A DNA stretch of 64,000 bases from Pseudomonadota bacterium (GTDB taxonomy: Bacteria > Pseudomonadota > Gammaproteobacteria > Burkholderiales > Rhodocyclaceae): assembly GCA_018261895.1 (NCBI GenBank), contig JAGTRT010000002.1:62001-126000 (forward strand), in the 5' to 3' direction. The notes under the pieces were generated by a model. The model was given only the letters and a program-made list of their open reading frames with translations. It was not told the origin of the DNA and made no database searches. Both the position numbers and the translations under genes were made by a program. How positions within the stretch are numbered: position 1 is the stretch's first letter; every line of letters starts with the position of its first letter. Below, piece after piece: positions 1-9,724 of this stretch.

Positions 1-1
1 A

Positions 2-1792
2 TTCTTCCCGGAAAACGCGGTTGAATACTTCGTTTCCTATTACGACTATTACCAGCCAGAAGCCTATGTGCCATCGCGTGACCTGTTCATCGAAAAGGAC
101 AGCTCAATCAACGAACACATCGAGCAGATGCGCCTGTCTGCGACGAAGAGCCTGATCGAACGACGGGATGTCGTTATCGTCGCGACGGTTTCGTGCATCT
201 ATGGCATCGGCGATCGGGACGAATACCACAACATGATTCTGACCATGCGGGTCGGGGATCGGCTGGATCAACGGGCAATCGTCAAACGCCTGACGGACAT
301 GCAGTACGAACGCAACGAAATGGATTTTCATCGGGGAACATTTCGCGTCAGAGGGGACATCATCGATATTTTCCCGGCGGAGCATGCCGAGCACGCCATC
401 CGGGTCTCCTTGTTCGACGACGAGGTCGAAGGGCTGCAATTTTTTGATCCATTGACCGGCCACCTCCTGCACAAGGCGCTTCGTTTTACCGTATTTCCAG
501 CCTCTCATTACGTAACGCCGCGCGCTACCGTGATTAGAGCGATAGAAGCCATCAAGGAGGAGTTGCGCGAACGTACGGATTTCTTCACGAAGAACAGTAA
601 GCTGGTTGAGGCACAGCGTATCGAGCAGCGCACCCGATTTGATCTGGAAATGCTCGATCAGATCGGTTTTTGCAAGGGCATCGAAAACTATTCCCGGCAT
701 TTCTCCGGGCGCAAGGCTGGGGAGTCGCCTCCCACGCTGATTGATTATCTGCCCGCTGACGCACTGATGTTTATCGACGAGTCGCACGTTACGATTGGCC
801 AGGTTGGCGGCATGTACAAGGGAGATCGCTCGCGCAAGGAAAACCTGGTCGATTATGGATTTCGCTTGCCATCGGCGCTGGACAATCGTCCATTGCAATT
901 CGCCGAGTTCGAAGCGCACATGCGGCAAACGGTCTTTGTGTCGGCCACACCTGCCGACTACGAGCAGCAGCGTTCCGGTCAGGTTGTTGAACAGCTTGTT
1001 CGCCCCACCGGCCTGATTGATCCGGAGGTGATCGTCCGGCCGGCCTCGACACAAGTGGACGATCTACTGGCCGAAATTGGCAAAAGGATCGCAGTTGGCG
1101 AACGTGTACTGGTGACCACGCTGACAAAGCGCATGGCCGAAGACCTGACTGATTTTCTGGCAGATAACGGGATCAAGGTACGTTATCTCCATTCGGATAT
1201 TGACACCGTCGAGCGGGTGGAAATCATTCGCGACCTGCGTCTCGGTGAATTCGATGTGCTCGTCGGCATCAATCTTCTGCGCGAAGGTCTGGATATTCCC
1301 GAGGTTTCGCTGGTCGCCATTCTGGATGCCGACAAGGAAGGTTTTTTGCGCTCGGAACGTTCCCTGATTCAGACAATCGGCCGCGCTGCACGCCATATCA
1401 ATGGCACAGCGATCCTGTATGCTGATACGATTACAAGGTCCATGCAGCAGGCGATGGCCGAAACAGGGCGGCGGCGCGAGAAACAAATCAGCTTCAATCT
1501 GGAGCGCGGCATTACCCCGCGCGGGGTGTCCAAAAAGATCAAGGACATCATTGATGGGGTTTATGATGCGGAAACGGCTCAGACTGAACTGAAGGCTGCC
1601 CAGCGGTTGGCAAGTTACGATGCCATGGATGAAAAGACAGTGGCCAGGAAAATAAAGCAGCTCGAAAAAACGATGCTGGAGTGTGCAAGAAACCTGGAAT
1701 TCGAAAAAGCGGCGGCGGCCCGCGACGAACTTTTCCGACTCAAGGAGCGGATATTTGGCGTTGCGCGGCACGACCCTGACGGAGAGACATAA
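2..1792 (+). CDS. uvrB: Excinuclease ABC subunit B, 5' end outside window
   Basis: UvrB is the damage-verifying helicase-like subunit of nucleotide excision repair, working with UvrA and UvrC. The reading frame is open from base 2, so the gene enters from the left edge; the N-terminal part with the Walker A motif is missing, probably fewer than 100 codons. Visible are the [12 protein letters not shown] segment, the superfamily 2 helicase motifs of the C-terminal RecA-like domain ([35 protein letters not shown]) and a terminal UVR domain ([25 protein letters not shown]) that contacts UvrC. The stop overlaps the start of the next gene (TAATG), suggesting translational coupling. uvrC lies about 29 kb away. 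Identification is secure. Confidence 0.97.
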   Translation, partial: FFPENAVEYFVSYYDYYQPEAYVPSRDLFIEKDSSINEHIEQMRLSATKSLIERRDVVIVATVSCIYGIGDRDEYHNMILTMRVGDRLDQRAIVKRLTDMQYERNEMDFHRGTFRVRGDIIDIFPAEHAEHAIRVSLFDDEVEGLQFFDPLTGHLLHKALRFTVFPASHYVTPRATVIRAIEAIKEELRERTDFFTKNSKLVEAQRIEQRTRFDLEMLDQIGFCKGIENYSRHFSGRKAGESPPTLIDYLPADALMFIDESHVTIGQVGGMYKGDRSRKENLVDYGFRLPSALDNRPLQFAEFEAHMRQTVFVSATPADYEQQRSGQVVEQLVRPTGLIDPEVIVRPASTQVDDLLAEIGKRIAVGERVLVTTLTKRMAEDLTDFLADNGIKVRYLHSDIDTVERVEIIRDLRLGEFDVLVGINLLREGLDIPEVSLVAILDADKEGFLRSERSLIQTIGRAARHINGTAILYADTITRSMQQAMAETGRRREKQISFNLERGITPRGVSKKIKDIIDGVYDAETAQTELKAAQRLASYDAMDEKTVARKIKQLEKTMLECARNLEFEKAAAARDELFRLKERIFGVARHDPDGET

Positions 1793-2274
1793 TGACCTAT
1801 CGCGTGCTAATGGTCTGCATGGGCAATATCTGCAGATCACCAACAGCCGAGGGCGTTTTTAGATATTTTATAAAAATCAACAACCTTGGTGGGCAAGTTG
1901 AAGTAGATTCTGCGGGAACGCACGGCTATCACGTCGGTGAGGCGCCGGATACCCGGACGCAACGTGCCGCATCCGTACGCGGATACAATCTCTCGCAATT
2001 GAGAGCGCGCAAGGTGGCTAGACAGGATCTTGATTACTTTGATCTCATCCTAGCCATGGATAAAAGCAATCTGGACAACCTGCGAAGGATGGCAACGCCC
2101 GAACAGCAAAAGCGCATTGGGTTGTTCATGGATTACGCGCAAAACTTCGAGGATGACGAAGTTCCCGATCCCTACTATGGCCTGGGTCATGGCTTTGACC
2201 TCGTACTCGACATGGTCGAGGATGCATCGCTGGGATTGGTTGAAGAGATAAAGAAAAAACTGGGAAAATCCTGA
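1792..2274 (+). CDS. Low-molecular-weight protein tyrosine phosphatase
   Basis: A cytoplasmic phosphatase of the arsenate-reductase-like LMW-PTP family, 160 residues, the normal length. The P-loop CMGNICRSP lies at residues 9-17, with nucleophile Cys9 and phosphate-binding Arg15. The general-acid aspartate is in the DPYYG motif (Asp126). It starts inside the uvrB stop codon and ends just before a strong bidirectional terminator, so it is probably cotranscribed with uvrB. No tyrosine kinase or exopolysaccharide genes are adjacent, so a Wzb/Wzc-type pairing cannot be claimed; the substrate is unknown. Confidence 0.93.
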   Translation: MTYRVLMVCMGNICRSPTAEGVFRYFIKINNLGGQVEVDSAGTHGYHVGEAPDTRTQRAASVRGYNLSQLRARKVARQDLDYFDLILAMDKSNLDNLRRMATPEQQKRIGLFMDYAQNFEDDEVPDPYYGLGHGFDLVLDMVEDASLGLVEEIKKKLGKS

Positions 2275-2290
2275 TCCATATCCCCAAATA

Positions 2291-2318
2291 AAAAGGGCTC
2301 CCGCGGGAGCCCTTTTTT
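2291..2318. terminator. Bidirectional rho-independent terminator
   Basis: A 12-bp perfect stem (AAAAGGGCTCCC with its complement) is flanked by A and T runs on both sides. It can therefore stop transcription of the phosphatase gene from the left and of rne from the right. Confidence 0.9.
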
Positions 2319-2332
2319 GATGATGCCAAGGA

Positions 2333-4975
2333 TTATTTTCCAGTCTCGACCATGACCAGTGGTTCGCTTTCAGCAGAATCCACCGCAGCCCGTGCCTTGC
2401 GTGGGCGGCCCAGTTTGACGGGGGGCTCGGCAGGCGCAACGGCAACCGCCGCTGCCGTAGTTTGGACCATGACCAGACCACTATCAGCCAAGGCAGTGGT
2501 GATATCGACCGGGGCAGGGGCTGGCGTAGCCGGTGCAGGTGCAGCAGCCACAACGATTTCCTCTGTTTCAGCGGCGACGACAGGAGCGATCTCTGCGAGC
2601 GGAGCGGGTTCCGCAACCACTTCTGCCGGGATTGAAGTCGCCACAGGGGCGGCCGGCGTGGCTTCCGTTACTTGCGGTGAAGACTCAAGGGCTGGCGTTG
2701 GTTCAGGAGAAGCAGCGGGAATGACCACGACGACCGGTTCCTGGCTAATCAGTTCTTGTGGCGCCTGAGCTATTGCCGAATTTTCGGTAGCCTCAGATAC
2801 CGCAACCTGGTTTTCTCCTTCATTCCGTCGTTCACCACGACCGCGACCGCCGCGACGACCGCGACGACGATTGCCTTGATCCTCTGCATTGCCAGCCTCT
2901 TGCCCATCGTTGCCGGCAAGCGGGGAAACGGAAGCCGAAATTTCGTCAGCCACCGGTTGCTGTGCTTGCTTGCTGGTTGCAGCCTCACCGCCTTGTTGAC
3001 GCTCTCCGCGGCTCTTGCGTTCGCCACGAGGACGGCGTTCCTGACGATCACCATTGGCAGCATTTTGCTCCTCGACGGGCGCCTTTTCCTGGTTGCGCTC
3101 GTTGCGATTGCCACGTTCCTTGTTGCGTTCGCCACGCTCTTCATCGCGCTTGTTGCCATTGTTGCGACCACCGCGACGGCCATCGCGATCGCGACGGCCT
3201 TCGCCGCGACCTTCACGCGCCTTCTTGGGAGGTTCCGCGGCAACGACCGGTTCGGCTGGTTTAGGGGTAGAGCGGAACCAGGAGAAAATCTTGGAGAACA
3301 GACCGGCTTCCTGCTGTACGGGCGCAGCTGCCTGCACTTCAACCTTTTCCGGGAGGAGCGGGGCCGGCTGGTCGGGCGAAATACCCTTGATGGCGGCTTC
3401 CTGACGCGGCTTTACGGCTTCCTGCTGCGTCGCTTGCTTGATGGCTTCCTCGATGGGGGTGTCTACCATGCGGTACGACGGCTCGCGGAGGTCATCGTGA
3501 TTCAGGTCGTCGTGGCGCAGGCGGGTAATCGTATGGGCCGGCGTTTCGAGATGAATGTTCGGGATGAGCAGGATGGTGACCTTGTGGCGCAACTCGATCG
3601 CCTGGATATCCGGACGTTTCTCGTTGAGCAGGAAGGTGGCAACATCCACTGGAACCTGAACATGGACCGCGCCGGTGTTTTCCTTCATCGACTCCTCTTC
3701 CAGAATGCGCAGGATATGGAGTGCGGCGGACTCGGTGGAGCGAATGTGGCCGGTGCCGGTACAGCGCGGGCAGGGGATGTAACTGGTTTCAGCCAGGGCA
3801 GGGCGCAGACGCTGACGGGACAGTTCCATCAGGCCAAAGCGGCTGATCTTGCCCATCTGGACGCGAGCACGGTCGAAACGAAGACCATCGCGCAGACGGT
3901 TCTCGACATCACGCTGGTTCTTCTGGCTTTCCATGTCGATGAAGTCGATGACGATCAGGCCACCGAGGTCGCGCAAGCGCAATTGGCGTGCGATTTCGTC
4001 AGCCGCTTCCTGATTGGTCTTGAGCGCCGTTTCTTCGATGTCAGAGCCCTTGGTGGCGCGACCGGAGTTGACGTCCACGGCGACCAGGGCTTCCGTGTGG
4101 TCGATCACGATGGCGCCGCCGGAGGGCAGATTGACCTGGCGGGCAAAGGCTGTCTCGATCTGGTGTTCGATCTGGAAGCGAGAGAACAGTGGGACATCGT
4201 CACGATAACGTTTGACGCGATTGACGTTGCCCGGCATGACCGTGCCCATGAAGGCGCGGGCCTGTTCGTAAACTTCGTCGGTGTCGATCAGGATTTCGCC
4301 GATATCGGGCTGGAAATAATCGCGGATGGCACGGATGACCAGGCTTCCTTCCAGATAGATCAGGAAAGCGCCGCTTTGCTGCTGGGCTGCGCCATCGATG
4401 GCCGTCCACAACTGCAGGAGGTAATTGAGGTCCCACTGGAGTTCTTCGGCCTGGCGACCGATAGCGGCCGTACGGGCGATCAGGCTCATGCCGTTGGGCA
4501 CTTCGAGCTGGTCCATGATCTCGCGCAGTTCGGCGCGCTCATCGCCGTCGACGCGACGGGATACACCACCGCCGCGCGGATTGTTCGGCATCAGAACAAG
4601 GTAGCGACCAGCCAGCGAAACGTAGGTGGTCAGGGCGGCGCCCTTGTTGCCGCGCTCGTCCTTGTCGACCTGGACGATGAGTTCCTGGCCTTCTTTCAGC
4701 GCCTCATTGATCTTGGCGCGGCCAACTTCACTTCCGGGTTGGAAATAGGCGCGGGAGACTTCCTTGAATGGCAGAAAGCCGTGGCGATCAGCACCGTAAT
4801 CGACGAAGCAGGCTTCGAGTGACGGTTCGATCCGGGTGATGACACCCTTGTAGATGTTGCTTTTACGTTGTTCCTTGGCGGCGGATTCAATGTCGAGATC
4901 AATGAGTTTCTGACCATCAACAATGGCGACACGGAGTTCTTCCGCCTGTGTCGCATTGAAAAGCATGCGTTTCAT
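2333..4975 (-). CDS. rne: Ribonuclease E
   Basis: Endoribonuclease E starts mRNA decay and processes rRNA and tRNA precursors at the inner membrane. The ATG at 4975 ([10 protein letters not shown]) matches the family N-terminus; an open frame extends 12 codons further upstream but is not needed. In order: an S1 RNA-binding domain ([21 protein letters not shown]), the RNase H-like and DNase I-like catalytic parts with the metal-binding aspartates in VAVDVNSG and LIVIDFIDM, the Zn-link CPRCTGTG near residue 400, then a long low-complexity tail. The tail has Arg/Gly/Asn-rich RNA-binding repeats followed by an Ala/Pro/Val-rich acidic segment, and should be the disordered degradosome scaffold. About 880 residues; transcribed away from rluC. 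Confidence 0.96.
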   Translation of the reverse strand: MKRMLFNATQAEELRVAIVDGQKLIDLDIESAAKEQRKSNIYKGVITRIEPSLEACFVDYGADRHGFLPFKEVSRAYFQPGSEVGRAKINEALKEGQELIVQVDKDERGNKGAALTTYVSLAGRYLVLMPNNPRGGGVSRRVDGDERAELREIMDQLEVPNGMSLIARTAAIGRQAEELQWDLNYLLQLWTAIDGAAQQQSGAFLIYLEGSLVIRAIRDYFQPDIGEILIDTDEVYEQARAFMGTVMPGNVNRVKRYRDDVPLFSRFQIEHQIETAFARQVNLPSGGAIVIDHTEALVAVDVNSGRATKGSDIEETALKTNQEAADEIARQLRLRDLGGLIVIDFIDMESQKNQRDVENRLRDGLRFDRARVQMGKISRFGLMELSRQRLRPALAETSYIPCPRCTGTGHIRSTESAALHILRILEEESMKENTGAVHVQVPVDVATFLLNEKRPDIQAIELRHKVTILLIPNIHLETPAHTITRLRHDDLNHDDLREPSYRMVDTPIEEAIKQATQQEAVKPRQEAAIKGISPDQPAPLLPEKVEVQAAAPVQQEAGLFSKIFSWFRSTPKPAEPVVAAEPPKKAREGRGEGRRDRDGRRGGRNNGNKRDEERGERNKERGNRNERNQEKAPVEEQNAANGDRQERRPRGERKSRGERQQGGEAATSKQAQQPVADEISASVSPLAGNDGQEAGNAEDQGNRRRGRRGGRGRGERRNEGENQVAVSEATENSAIAQAPQELISQEPVVVVIPAASPEPTPALESSPQVTEATPAAPVATSIPAEVVAEPAPLAEIAPVVAAETEEIVVAAAPAPATPAPAPVDITTALADSGLVMVQTTAAAVAVAPAEPPVKLGRPRKARAAVDSAESEPLVMVETGK

Positions 4976-5375
4976 TATTTTCGGGCTCCAGCGCACAGAT
5001 GCACGCTGCAACGAAACGCCCGGGCAGGCAGCGACAGTTTCAGTTATCGGGTTGCGTCATAAAAGATGGTTGGCAAAGGCGATGGTGAATGTGCTGATCA
5101 ACAAATGGTCACGTGCTTTTTATTGAAATGCGTGACCTGAAAATTCCTGCAACGGGCAATCCGTGCGTGCTTACAGTGGGCTTATCCATTAACATCACTA
5201 CTTTTGGTGAGTGAACTTAACCAGTCGTTTTACGTTGGTCTGGCCTGGGCAGTTGGCACAGGTGAGATAACGAGCCTGCCGCCTGGCGGTCGCGCATGGC
5301 GCGAGGGCACAAACGGTCTGACGGTTCGGCATCTCTTGCAAACCGAGACGTAGAACGTGGGCAGTATATTAGAAA
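4976..5375. promoter_or_regulatory. Divergent intergenic region with the rne leader
   Basis: This 400-bp stretch lies between the divergent rne and rluC starts and is the only gap above 300 bp. In enterobacteria rne has a long 5' untranslated leader through which RNase E controls its own mRNA. The length here would allow the same, but that is inference; no conserved hairpin was recognised and no good rne promoter could be fixed by eye. Open frames in it are out-of-frame extensions of neighbouring sequence and not convincing genes. Confidence 0.5.
5365..5370 (+). promoter_or_regulatory. Possible -10 box directly before rluC
   Basis: TATATT ends 5 bases before the rluC ATG at 5376. If used, transcription would start at or next to the start codon. 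No convincing -35 box is found at the normal distance. Confidence 0.35.
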
Positions 5376-6380
5376 ATGACCGGGGTTGGTAACAAATCCG
5401 TTACGCATGTCATCATCAGTGACGAAGAGGCTGGGCAACGACTGGACAACTACCTGATCCGGTGCTGCAAGGGGGTTCCCAAGAGCCATATATACCGGAT
5501 TTTGCGTAGCGGTGAGGTACGGGTAAATCGCGGCCGCGTGGATGCGACTTATCGACTGTGTGTCGGCGACGATGTGCGTATTCCGCCCATGCGCATCGCT
5601 GAACGACCGCAGAACGAGGTCGATGAGGCCGCCAAGACCCGTGTCGATCTTCCGGTTATCTATGAAGACGAGGCAATGCTCGTCATCGACAAGCCGGAGG
5701 GCATTGCCGTCCATGGTGGCAGCGGCGTCAGTTTTGGCGTGATCGAGGCCTTGCGCCGACAACGACCACAAGCCAAGTTCCTCGAATTGGCCCACCGACT
5801 GGATCGGGAAACATCGGGCGTGTTGCTGGTGGGCAAGAAGCGCCTGGCGTTGACCGCATTGCACGACATGTTCCGGGAGCACGGAGCGGGCGCCGACAAG
5901 CGCTATCTGGTGCTGGTCCAAGGCCGCTGGATGAACAACACCCAGCACGTCAAATTGCCTTTGCACAAATACTTGACGGAAAGCGGCGAGCGGCGTGTGT
6001 CGGTCAGTCCCGACGGCAAGGCATCGCATACCGTATTCAGATTGCTCGCCCGCTGGTCAGACGTGAGCTTGCTGGAAGCTCAATTGAAAACAGGTCGAAC
6101 CCACCAGATTCGCGTGCATCTGGCGCATCTCGGATTTCCCATTCTGGGCGACGAGAAATATGGCGATTTCGCGCTGAACAAATCACTCAAGCGTGAAGGC
6201 TTCAAACGCATGGCGCTGCATGCCTGGCGGATCGCATTTCGTCATCCACTGACTGCCGCACCGCTGGAATGCATCGCCCCGCTGCCGGACAGCATCGAAA
6301 GCTACATTGTTACGGTCAACCGGAAAAAAGACCCAGAATTCAAATCGGAAAATCTGGAAGAAATATTGAGCAGAAAATGA
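5376..6380 (+). CDS. rluC: 23S rRNA pseudouridine synthase, RluC type
   Basis: Makes pseudouridine in 23S rRNA (positions 955/2504/2580 in E. coli for RluC). Residues about 17-75 are an S4 RNA-binding domain (GQRLDNYLIR, YRILRSGEVRVNRGR). The RluA-type catalytic core contains HRLDRETSG with catalytic Asp143, and the conserved KTGRTHQIRVHLAHLGFPILGD block follows. It lies beside rne as in other Proteobacteria, which supports RluC over RluD/RluA. 334 residues. The C-terminal tail is atypical: codons 313-324 (TVNRKKDPEFKS) come from a copy of the dispersed 34-bp repeat. The TGA overlaps the next ATG by 4 nt. There is no clear ribosome binding site at the start. Confidence 0.92.
   Translation: MTGVGNKSVTHVIISDEEAGQRLDNYLIRCCKGVPKSHIYRILRSGEVRVNRGRVDATYRLCVGDDVRIPPMRIAERPQNEVDEAAKTRVDLPVIYEDEAMLVIDKPEGIAVHGGSGVSFGVIEALRRQRPQAKFLELAHRLDRETSGVLLVGKKRLALTALHDMFREHGAGADKRYLVLVQGRWMNNTQHVKLPLHKYLTESGERRVSVSPDGKASHTVFRLLARWSDVSLLEAQLKTGRTHQIRVHLAHLGFPILGDEKYGDFALNKSLKREGFKRMALHAWRIAFRHPLTAAPLECIAPLPDSIESYIVTVNRKKDPEFKSENLEEILSRK
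6312..6346 (+). repeat. Dispersed 34-bp repeat, copy 1 (in rluC)
   Basis: Begins with ACGGTCAACCGGAAA, identical in five copies in this window, followed by an A-rich, then CCCAGAATTCAAAT-like second half. It supplies in-frame codons for the rluC C-terminal tail (TVNRKK). The upstream context CATTGTT resembles that of copy 2. Confidence 0.85.
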
Positions 6381-7027
6381 AATACGAACTGGTTGTCTTT
6401 GATTGGGATGGAACGCTTCTTGACTCGGCCGGCGCGATCGTTCAGGCGATCCAGTCTGCCTGCAGCGATCTTGGTTTGCCTGTTCCCGAGGAGGCCCGCG
6501 CCCGGCATGTCATCGGACTCGGTCTGGCCGACGCCATGCGCCACGCCGTACCGGATTTGCCCTCCGATCGCTATCAGGCCATGGTTGAGCGCTACCGCCA
6601 TCACTACCTCGCGGGAGACCACCGCCTGACGCTTTTTCCAGGTGTGCCGGAACTGCTCCAGCGCCTTCAGTTGGCTGGCCACATTCTGGCCGTGGCCACA
6701 GGCAAGAGCCGGCTCGGTCTTGAGCGAGCCCTCGATCATTCCGGTTTGCGCAGCTATTTTCAGGCGTCGCGCTGTGCCGATGAGTGTCACTCCAAGCCGC
6801 ATCCTCAAATGCTGGAGGAACTCATGGCGGAATTTGGTATTGCTGCCGAATCGACCATCATGATCGGCGACACCTCGCACGACTTGCTGATGGCTACCAA
6901 TGCTGGCGTCGACGGCCTGGCCGTCACTTATGGCGCGCATCCGCATGAGCATTTGCTTGAGCACAAGCCTGTCGCCTGCTTGCATACCGTTGAGGAACTT
7001 GATCGGTGGCTGAAGCAATTCGCCTGA
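6377..7027 (+). CDS. HAD-family phosphatase, phosphoglycolate phosphatase-like
   Basis: A 216-residue haloacid dehalogenase superfamily hydrolase. The start at 6377 is chosen because it places the DWDGTLLDS motif at the N-terminus (nucleophile Asp9, acid/base Asp11) and overlaps the rluC stop as ATGA; the frame is open further upstream. Motif II is ATGKSRLGLE, and the Mg-binding motif IV is IMIGDTSHDLLMA. The alpha-helical cap lies between residues about 15 and 80, as in subfamily IA. The substrate could be 2-phosphoglycolate or another small phosphate ester; sequence alone does not decide. Its end overlaps the Rieske gene by 22 nt. Confidence 0.88.
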   Translation: MKYELVVFDWDGTLLDSAGAIVQAIQSACSDLGLPVPEEARARHVIGLGLADAMRHAVPDLPSDRYQAMVERYRHHYLAGDHRLTLFPGVPELLQRLQLAGHILAVATGKSRLGLERALDHSGLRSYFQASRCADECHSKPHPQMLEELMAEFGIAAESTIMIGDTSHDLLMATNAGVDGLAVTYGAHPHEHLLEHKPVACLHTVEELDRWLKQFA

Positions 7028-7365
7028 TTTGCCCGAGCGATGAACTGGAAAATTCAGGGCGCGGATTTCGCTTTACAGTGAGTCGCTACGGTCGCGAAAT
7101 ACCTGCATTTGTCATACGTTTTGACGGCAGGATATATGGCTACCTGAACGAATGCGGCCATGTTCCCGCTGAACTGGACTGGATGCCCGGCGAATTCTTT
7201 GATGATTCCAAGCTATACTTGATCTGCTCAATTCACGGCGCGCTATATGCTCCCGAATCCGGTCGATGCCTCGGTGGTCGGTGTCAGGGAAAAGGATTGA
7301 AGCCCCTTAAGATGCAAGAAATCGATCGACAGATTTACTTAGTGCAAGAAGATAACGATGGATAA
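7006..7365 (+). CDS. Rieske [2Fe-2S] protein
   Basis: A 119-residue stand-alone Rieske domain. Ligands are Cys50-Gly-His52 and Cys74-x2-His77 (CSIHG); the 21-residue spacing is slightly longer than the common 15-17. It starts with GTG at 7006, inside the HAD gene, and overlaps sppA by 8 nt, so all three are probably translated from one mRNA. It resembles small ferredoxin-like Rieske proteins that feed electrons to oxygenases or act in redox sensing; no oxygenase is nearby and the partner is unknown. Confidence 0.85.
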   Translation: MAEAIRLICPSDELENSGRGFRFTVSRYGREIPAFVIRFDGRIYGYLNECGHVPAELDWMPGEFFDDSKLYLICSIHGALYAPESGRCLGGRCQGKGLKPLKMQEIDRQIYLVQEDNDG

Positions 7366-8320
7366 CCCCCAAACGCCCAACAACGACACCGCCTGGGAAC
7401 GGAAAACCCTCGAAAAGCTGGTTTTTGCTGCGCTTGACGAACAGCGCACCCGGCGCCGCTGGGGAATCGCCTTCAAGGCCCTTGGCTTTGTATACCTCCT
7501 GGTCATTCTGGTCGCAGTGGTGGACTGGGGGGCCGGGGCGGAGCATCAGGAGAGACACACTGCACTCGTCAATCTCATCGGCACCATTGAGTCAAAGGGC
7601 GAAGGCAATGCGGAGAACCTTGTCGCGTCGTTGAACAGCGCTTTTGAGGAAAAAAATGTAGCCGGGGTCATTCTGCGCATCAACAGCCCGGGCGGCAGCC
7701 CTGTCCAAGCGGGGATCGTCAATGATGAAATTCGGCGTTTGCGCGCGAAATACCCTGACAAACTTCTTTATGCGGTCGTAGAAGACATGTGTGCATCCGG
7801 CGGTTACTACGTTGCAGCCGCGGCGGATGAAATCTATGTCAACAAGGCAAGCATCGTGGGCTCCATCGGCGTCCTGATGGATGGCTTCGGCTTTACCGGC
7901 ACGATGGACAAAGCTGGTGTTGAGCGACGCCTGCTGACCGCTGGCGAAAACAAGGGTTTTCTCGACCCATTTTCGCCTCAGGCGCCACAGCACAAGGCTC
8001 ATGCGCAGACCTTGCTCAACGATATTCACCAGCAATTCATCGATGTCGTCAAGGCGGGGCGAGGCAAGCGCCTCAAGGAGACGCCGGACATGTTCTCAGG
8101 GCTGATGTGGACCGGTGCGCAAAGCATTCAGCTAGGCCTGGCCGATGGTTTTGGCAGCGTAGACTCGGTTGCCCGCGACATCATCAAGGCGGAGAAAGTC
8201 CTCGACTATTCGGTGAAAGACAACATTGCCGAACGCTTTGCAAAGCGATTGGGGGCAAGCACGTTCGCCGGATTCTGGAAGGGCTTTTCGGAAAGCGCCC
8301 TCGGCGTCAGTCTCCGCTAA
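7358..8320 (+). CDS. sppA: Signal peptide peptidase SppA, 36-kDa type (family S49)
   Basis: A membrane-anchored serine/lysine protease that degrades leftover signal peptides. 320 residues, the short form. One transmembrane helix lies at about residues 37-55, with the catalytic domain outside. The nucleophile is Ser147 in CASGGYY and the general base is probably Lys199 (GENKGF); these match the Ser147/Lys199 dyad known for the Bacillus SppA. NSPGGS around residue 110 forms the oxyanion region. It overlaps the Rieske gene and ends 3 bp from the convergent methyltransferase gene. Confidence 0.9.
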   Translation: MDNPQTPNNDTAWERKTLEKLVFAALDEQRTRRRWGIAFKALGFVYLLVILVAVVDWGAGAEHQERHTALVNLIGTIESKGEGNAENLVASLNSAFEEKNVAGVILRINSPGGSPVQAGIVNDEIRRLRAKYPDKLLYAVVEDMCASGGYYVAAAADEIYVNKASIVGSIGVLMDGFGFTGTMDKAGVERRLLTAGENKGFLDPFSPQAPQHKAHAQTLLNDIHQQFIDVVKAGRGKRLKETPDMFSGLMWTGAQSIQLGLADGFGSVDSVARDIIKAEKVLDYSVKDNIAERFAKRLGASTFAGFWKGFSESALGVSLR

Positions 8321-8323
8321 AGC

Positions 8324-9031
8324 TCAGGCCAGCAACAGAAATACGGTCGGACGCCGCTCCATATCGGGCGGCGTTTGCTTTTTCCAGTTCAGCACTGTCC
8401 GGGTAGTCACGGATTCGCTCGGCAAGGTCAGATCAGTTGCTACAGTGAATCTTGTGTTGGGCTGACAGGTCTGCAGAATGGCATCGAACATGGCTCTATT
8501 GCGATAGGGCGTCTCGATAAAAATTTGCGTCTGCTGCCGTTTTTTCGACTCACTCTCAAGTTCGCGCAAGGCTTTGGCCCGATCCAACTCCTTTGCCGGC
8601 AAATAGCCCTGAAAAGCAAAACGTTGCCCATTCAGGCCAGAGGCCATCAAAGCGAGAAGGAGCGAGGAGGGGCCAATCAGCGGTACCACCCGAATGTTTT
8701 CAAGTTGCGCCAATGCAACCAGATTGGCTCCCGGATCAGCGACAGCCGGGCAACCTGCCTCGGAGAGCAGCCCCATATCGTGTCCGGCTCTTATTGGTAC
8801 CAACAGGCGATCGAGCTCGCTTGCCTTGGTATGCTCATTCAGTTCGCTGAGTTGAAGGGATTGAAGCGGAAGCCTGGTGCCCACCGCTTTCAAAAAGGCG
8901 CGGGCAGTTTTGGCCTGTTCGACCACGAAATGACCCAGCGGGCGAATCGTCTCGAGAACATTGGCAGGCAGGGATTCATCCGGCGCGGTTGGGCCAAGCG
9001 GAACAGGAATCAGATAGAGTGTACCTGCCAT
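8324..9031 (-). CDS. SAM-dependent methyltransferase, RsmI-like tetrapyrrole methylase fold
   Basis: A 235-residue protein of the tetrapyrrole methylase superfamily, related to RsmI (16S rRNA C1402 2'-O-methyltransferase). Characteristic pieces are LYLIPVPLG at the N-terminus, SEAGCPAVADPG in the SAM-binding region, VPLIGPSSLLLALMASG and the FIETPYRN motif. This short form is common beside yceF in Betaproteobacteria and lacks the extra C-terminal domain of RsmI, so the exact substrate is uncertain. The start codon overlaps the yceF stop by one base (operon). Confidence 0.85.
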   Translation of the reverse strand: MAGTLYLIPVPLGPTAPDESLPANVLETIRPLGHFVVEQAKTARAFLKAVGTRLPLQSLQLSELNEHTKASELDRLLVPIRAGHDMGLLSEAGCPAVADPGANLVALAQLENIRVVPLIGPSSLLLALMASGLNGQRFAFQGYLPAKELDRAKALRELESESKKRQQTQIFIETPYRNRAMFDAILQTCQPNTRFTVATDLTLPSESVTTRTVLNWKKQTPPDMERRPTVFLLLA

Positions 9032-9612
9032 TAGAGAACCGCCACACCCTGGTTACGCAACATTTCGCACAGTGCGATCAACGGCAATCCCACCAATGCA
9101 TTCGGATCTTCGCCCCGCATGCCAGTCAATAGAGCGATGCCCAGACCTTCAGATTTTGCGGAGCCTGCACAGTTGTAGGCTGGCTCACGGCGCAGATAGT
9201 TTTCAATTTCCGAGTCACTCAATTGCCTGAAGGTGACCAAGGTAGGAACGCCCTTAAGCTGGGCCTCGCCGGTAGCCGTATTCAATAAACACAATCCCGT
9301 AAAGAAATTGACGGTTTTGCCTGAAAGCTCACGTAACTGGGCCACGGCACGATCGTGGGTTCCCGGTTTTCCATAGATTTTGCCGTCGACCGTTGCAACC
9401 TGATCGCTACCGATAATCAGTGCTTCCGGAAACTGCGAGGCGACAGCCCTGGCCTTCGCCTCGGATAGTCTAAGCGCCATATCTTCGGGCTGTTCGCCAG
9501 GAAGCGGGCTTTCATCTGTTTGGGGGTTGGCAATATCAAAGGGAAGACCCAGGCGGCCTAGTAACTCCCTGCGGAATGGCGATGTTGAAGCAAGAACCAG
9601 TTTCTGTTGCAT
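9031..9612 (-). CDS. yceF: Maf-family nucleoside triphosphate pyrophosphatase, YceF type
   Basis: Hydrolyses modified or excess nucleotides (m7GTP for E. coli YceF) to the monophosphate. The start at 9612 gives [18 protein letters not shown], the canonical Maf N-terminus; a frame open 28 codons further upstream is AT-rich and not family-like. The catalytic aspartate is in GSDQVA, and IYGKPG and [13 protein letters not shown] are conserved. 193 residues. Divergent from yceD-rpmF-plsX, the classical order next to the fatty-acid genes. Confidence 0.93.
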   Translation of the reverse strand: MQQKLVLASTSPFRRELLGRLGLPFDIANPQTDESPLPGEQPEDMALRLSEAKARAVASQFPEALIIGSDQVATVDGKIYGKPGTHDRAVAQLRELSGKTVNFFTGLCLLNTATGEAQLKGVPTLVTFRQLSDSEIENYLRREPAYNCAGSAKSEGLGIALLTGMRGEDPNALVGLPLIALCEMLRNQGVAVL

Positions 9613-9667
9613 GAAAAATCCGTTACAACAAAGCGTTGCGATGAATACTTGAAGCAACACTTTGTTT

Positions 9668-9696
9668 TTGACTTGGAAAGCTAAAAATAATATCAT
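9668..9696 (+). promoter_or_regulatory. Sigma-70 promoter for yceD-rpmF-plsX-fab
   Basis: TTGACT (9668-9673), 17-bp spacer, TATCAT (9691-9696). The predicted transcription start is near 9703, between this box and the yceD start chosen at 9725. Confidence 0.7.
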
Positions 9697-9724
9697 TCAA
9701 TGTTTAAGTCGCAACAGCTCAAGA

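Noticed and set aside
2756-4822. Open frame of 688 codons on the plus strand, antisense to rne
   Set aside because: Opposite to the well-conserved RNase E gene, no recognisable domain, and composed of the repetitive pattern expected from the antisense of Arg/Gly/Ala-rich codons.
9351-9395. Further repeat copy in yceF
   Set aside because: Only the ACGGTC-AC start agrees and the rest follows conserved Maf-family codons ([10 protein letters not shown]); the match is too poor.
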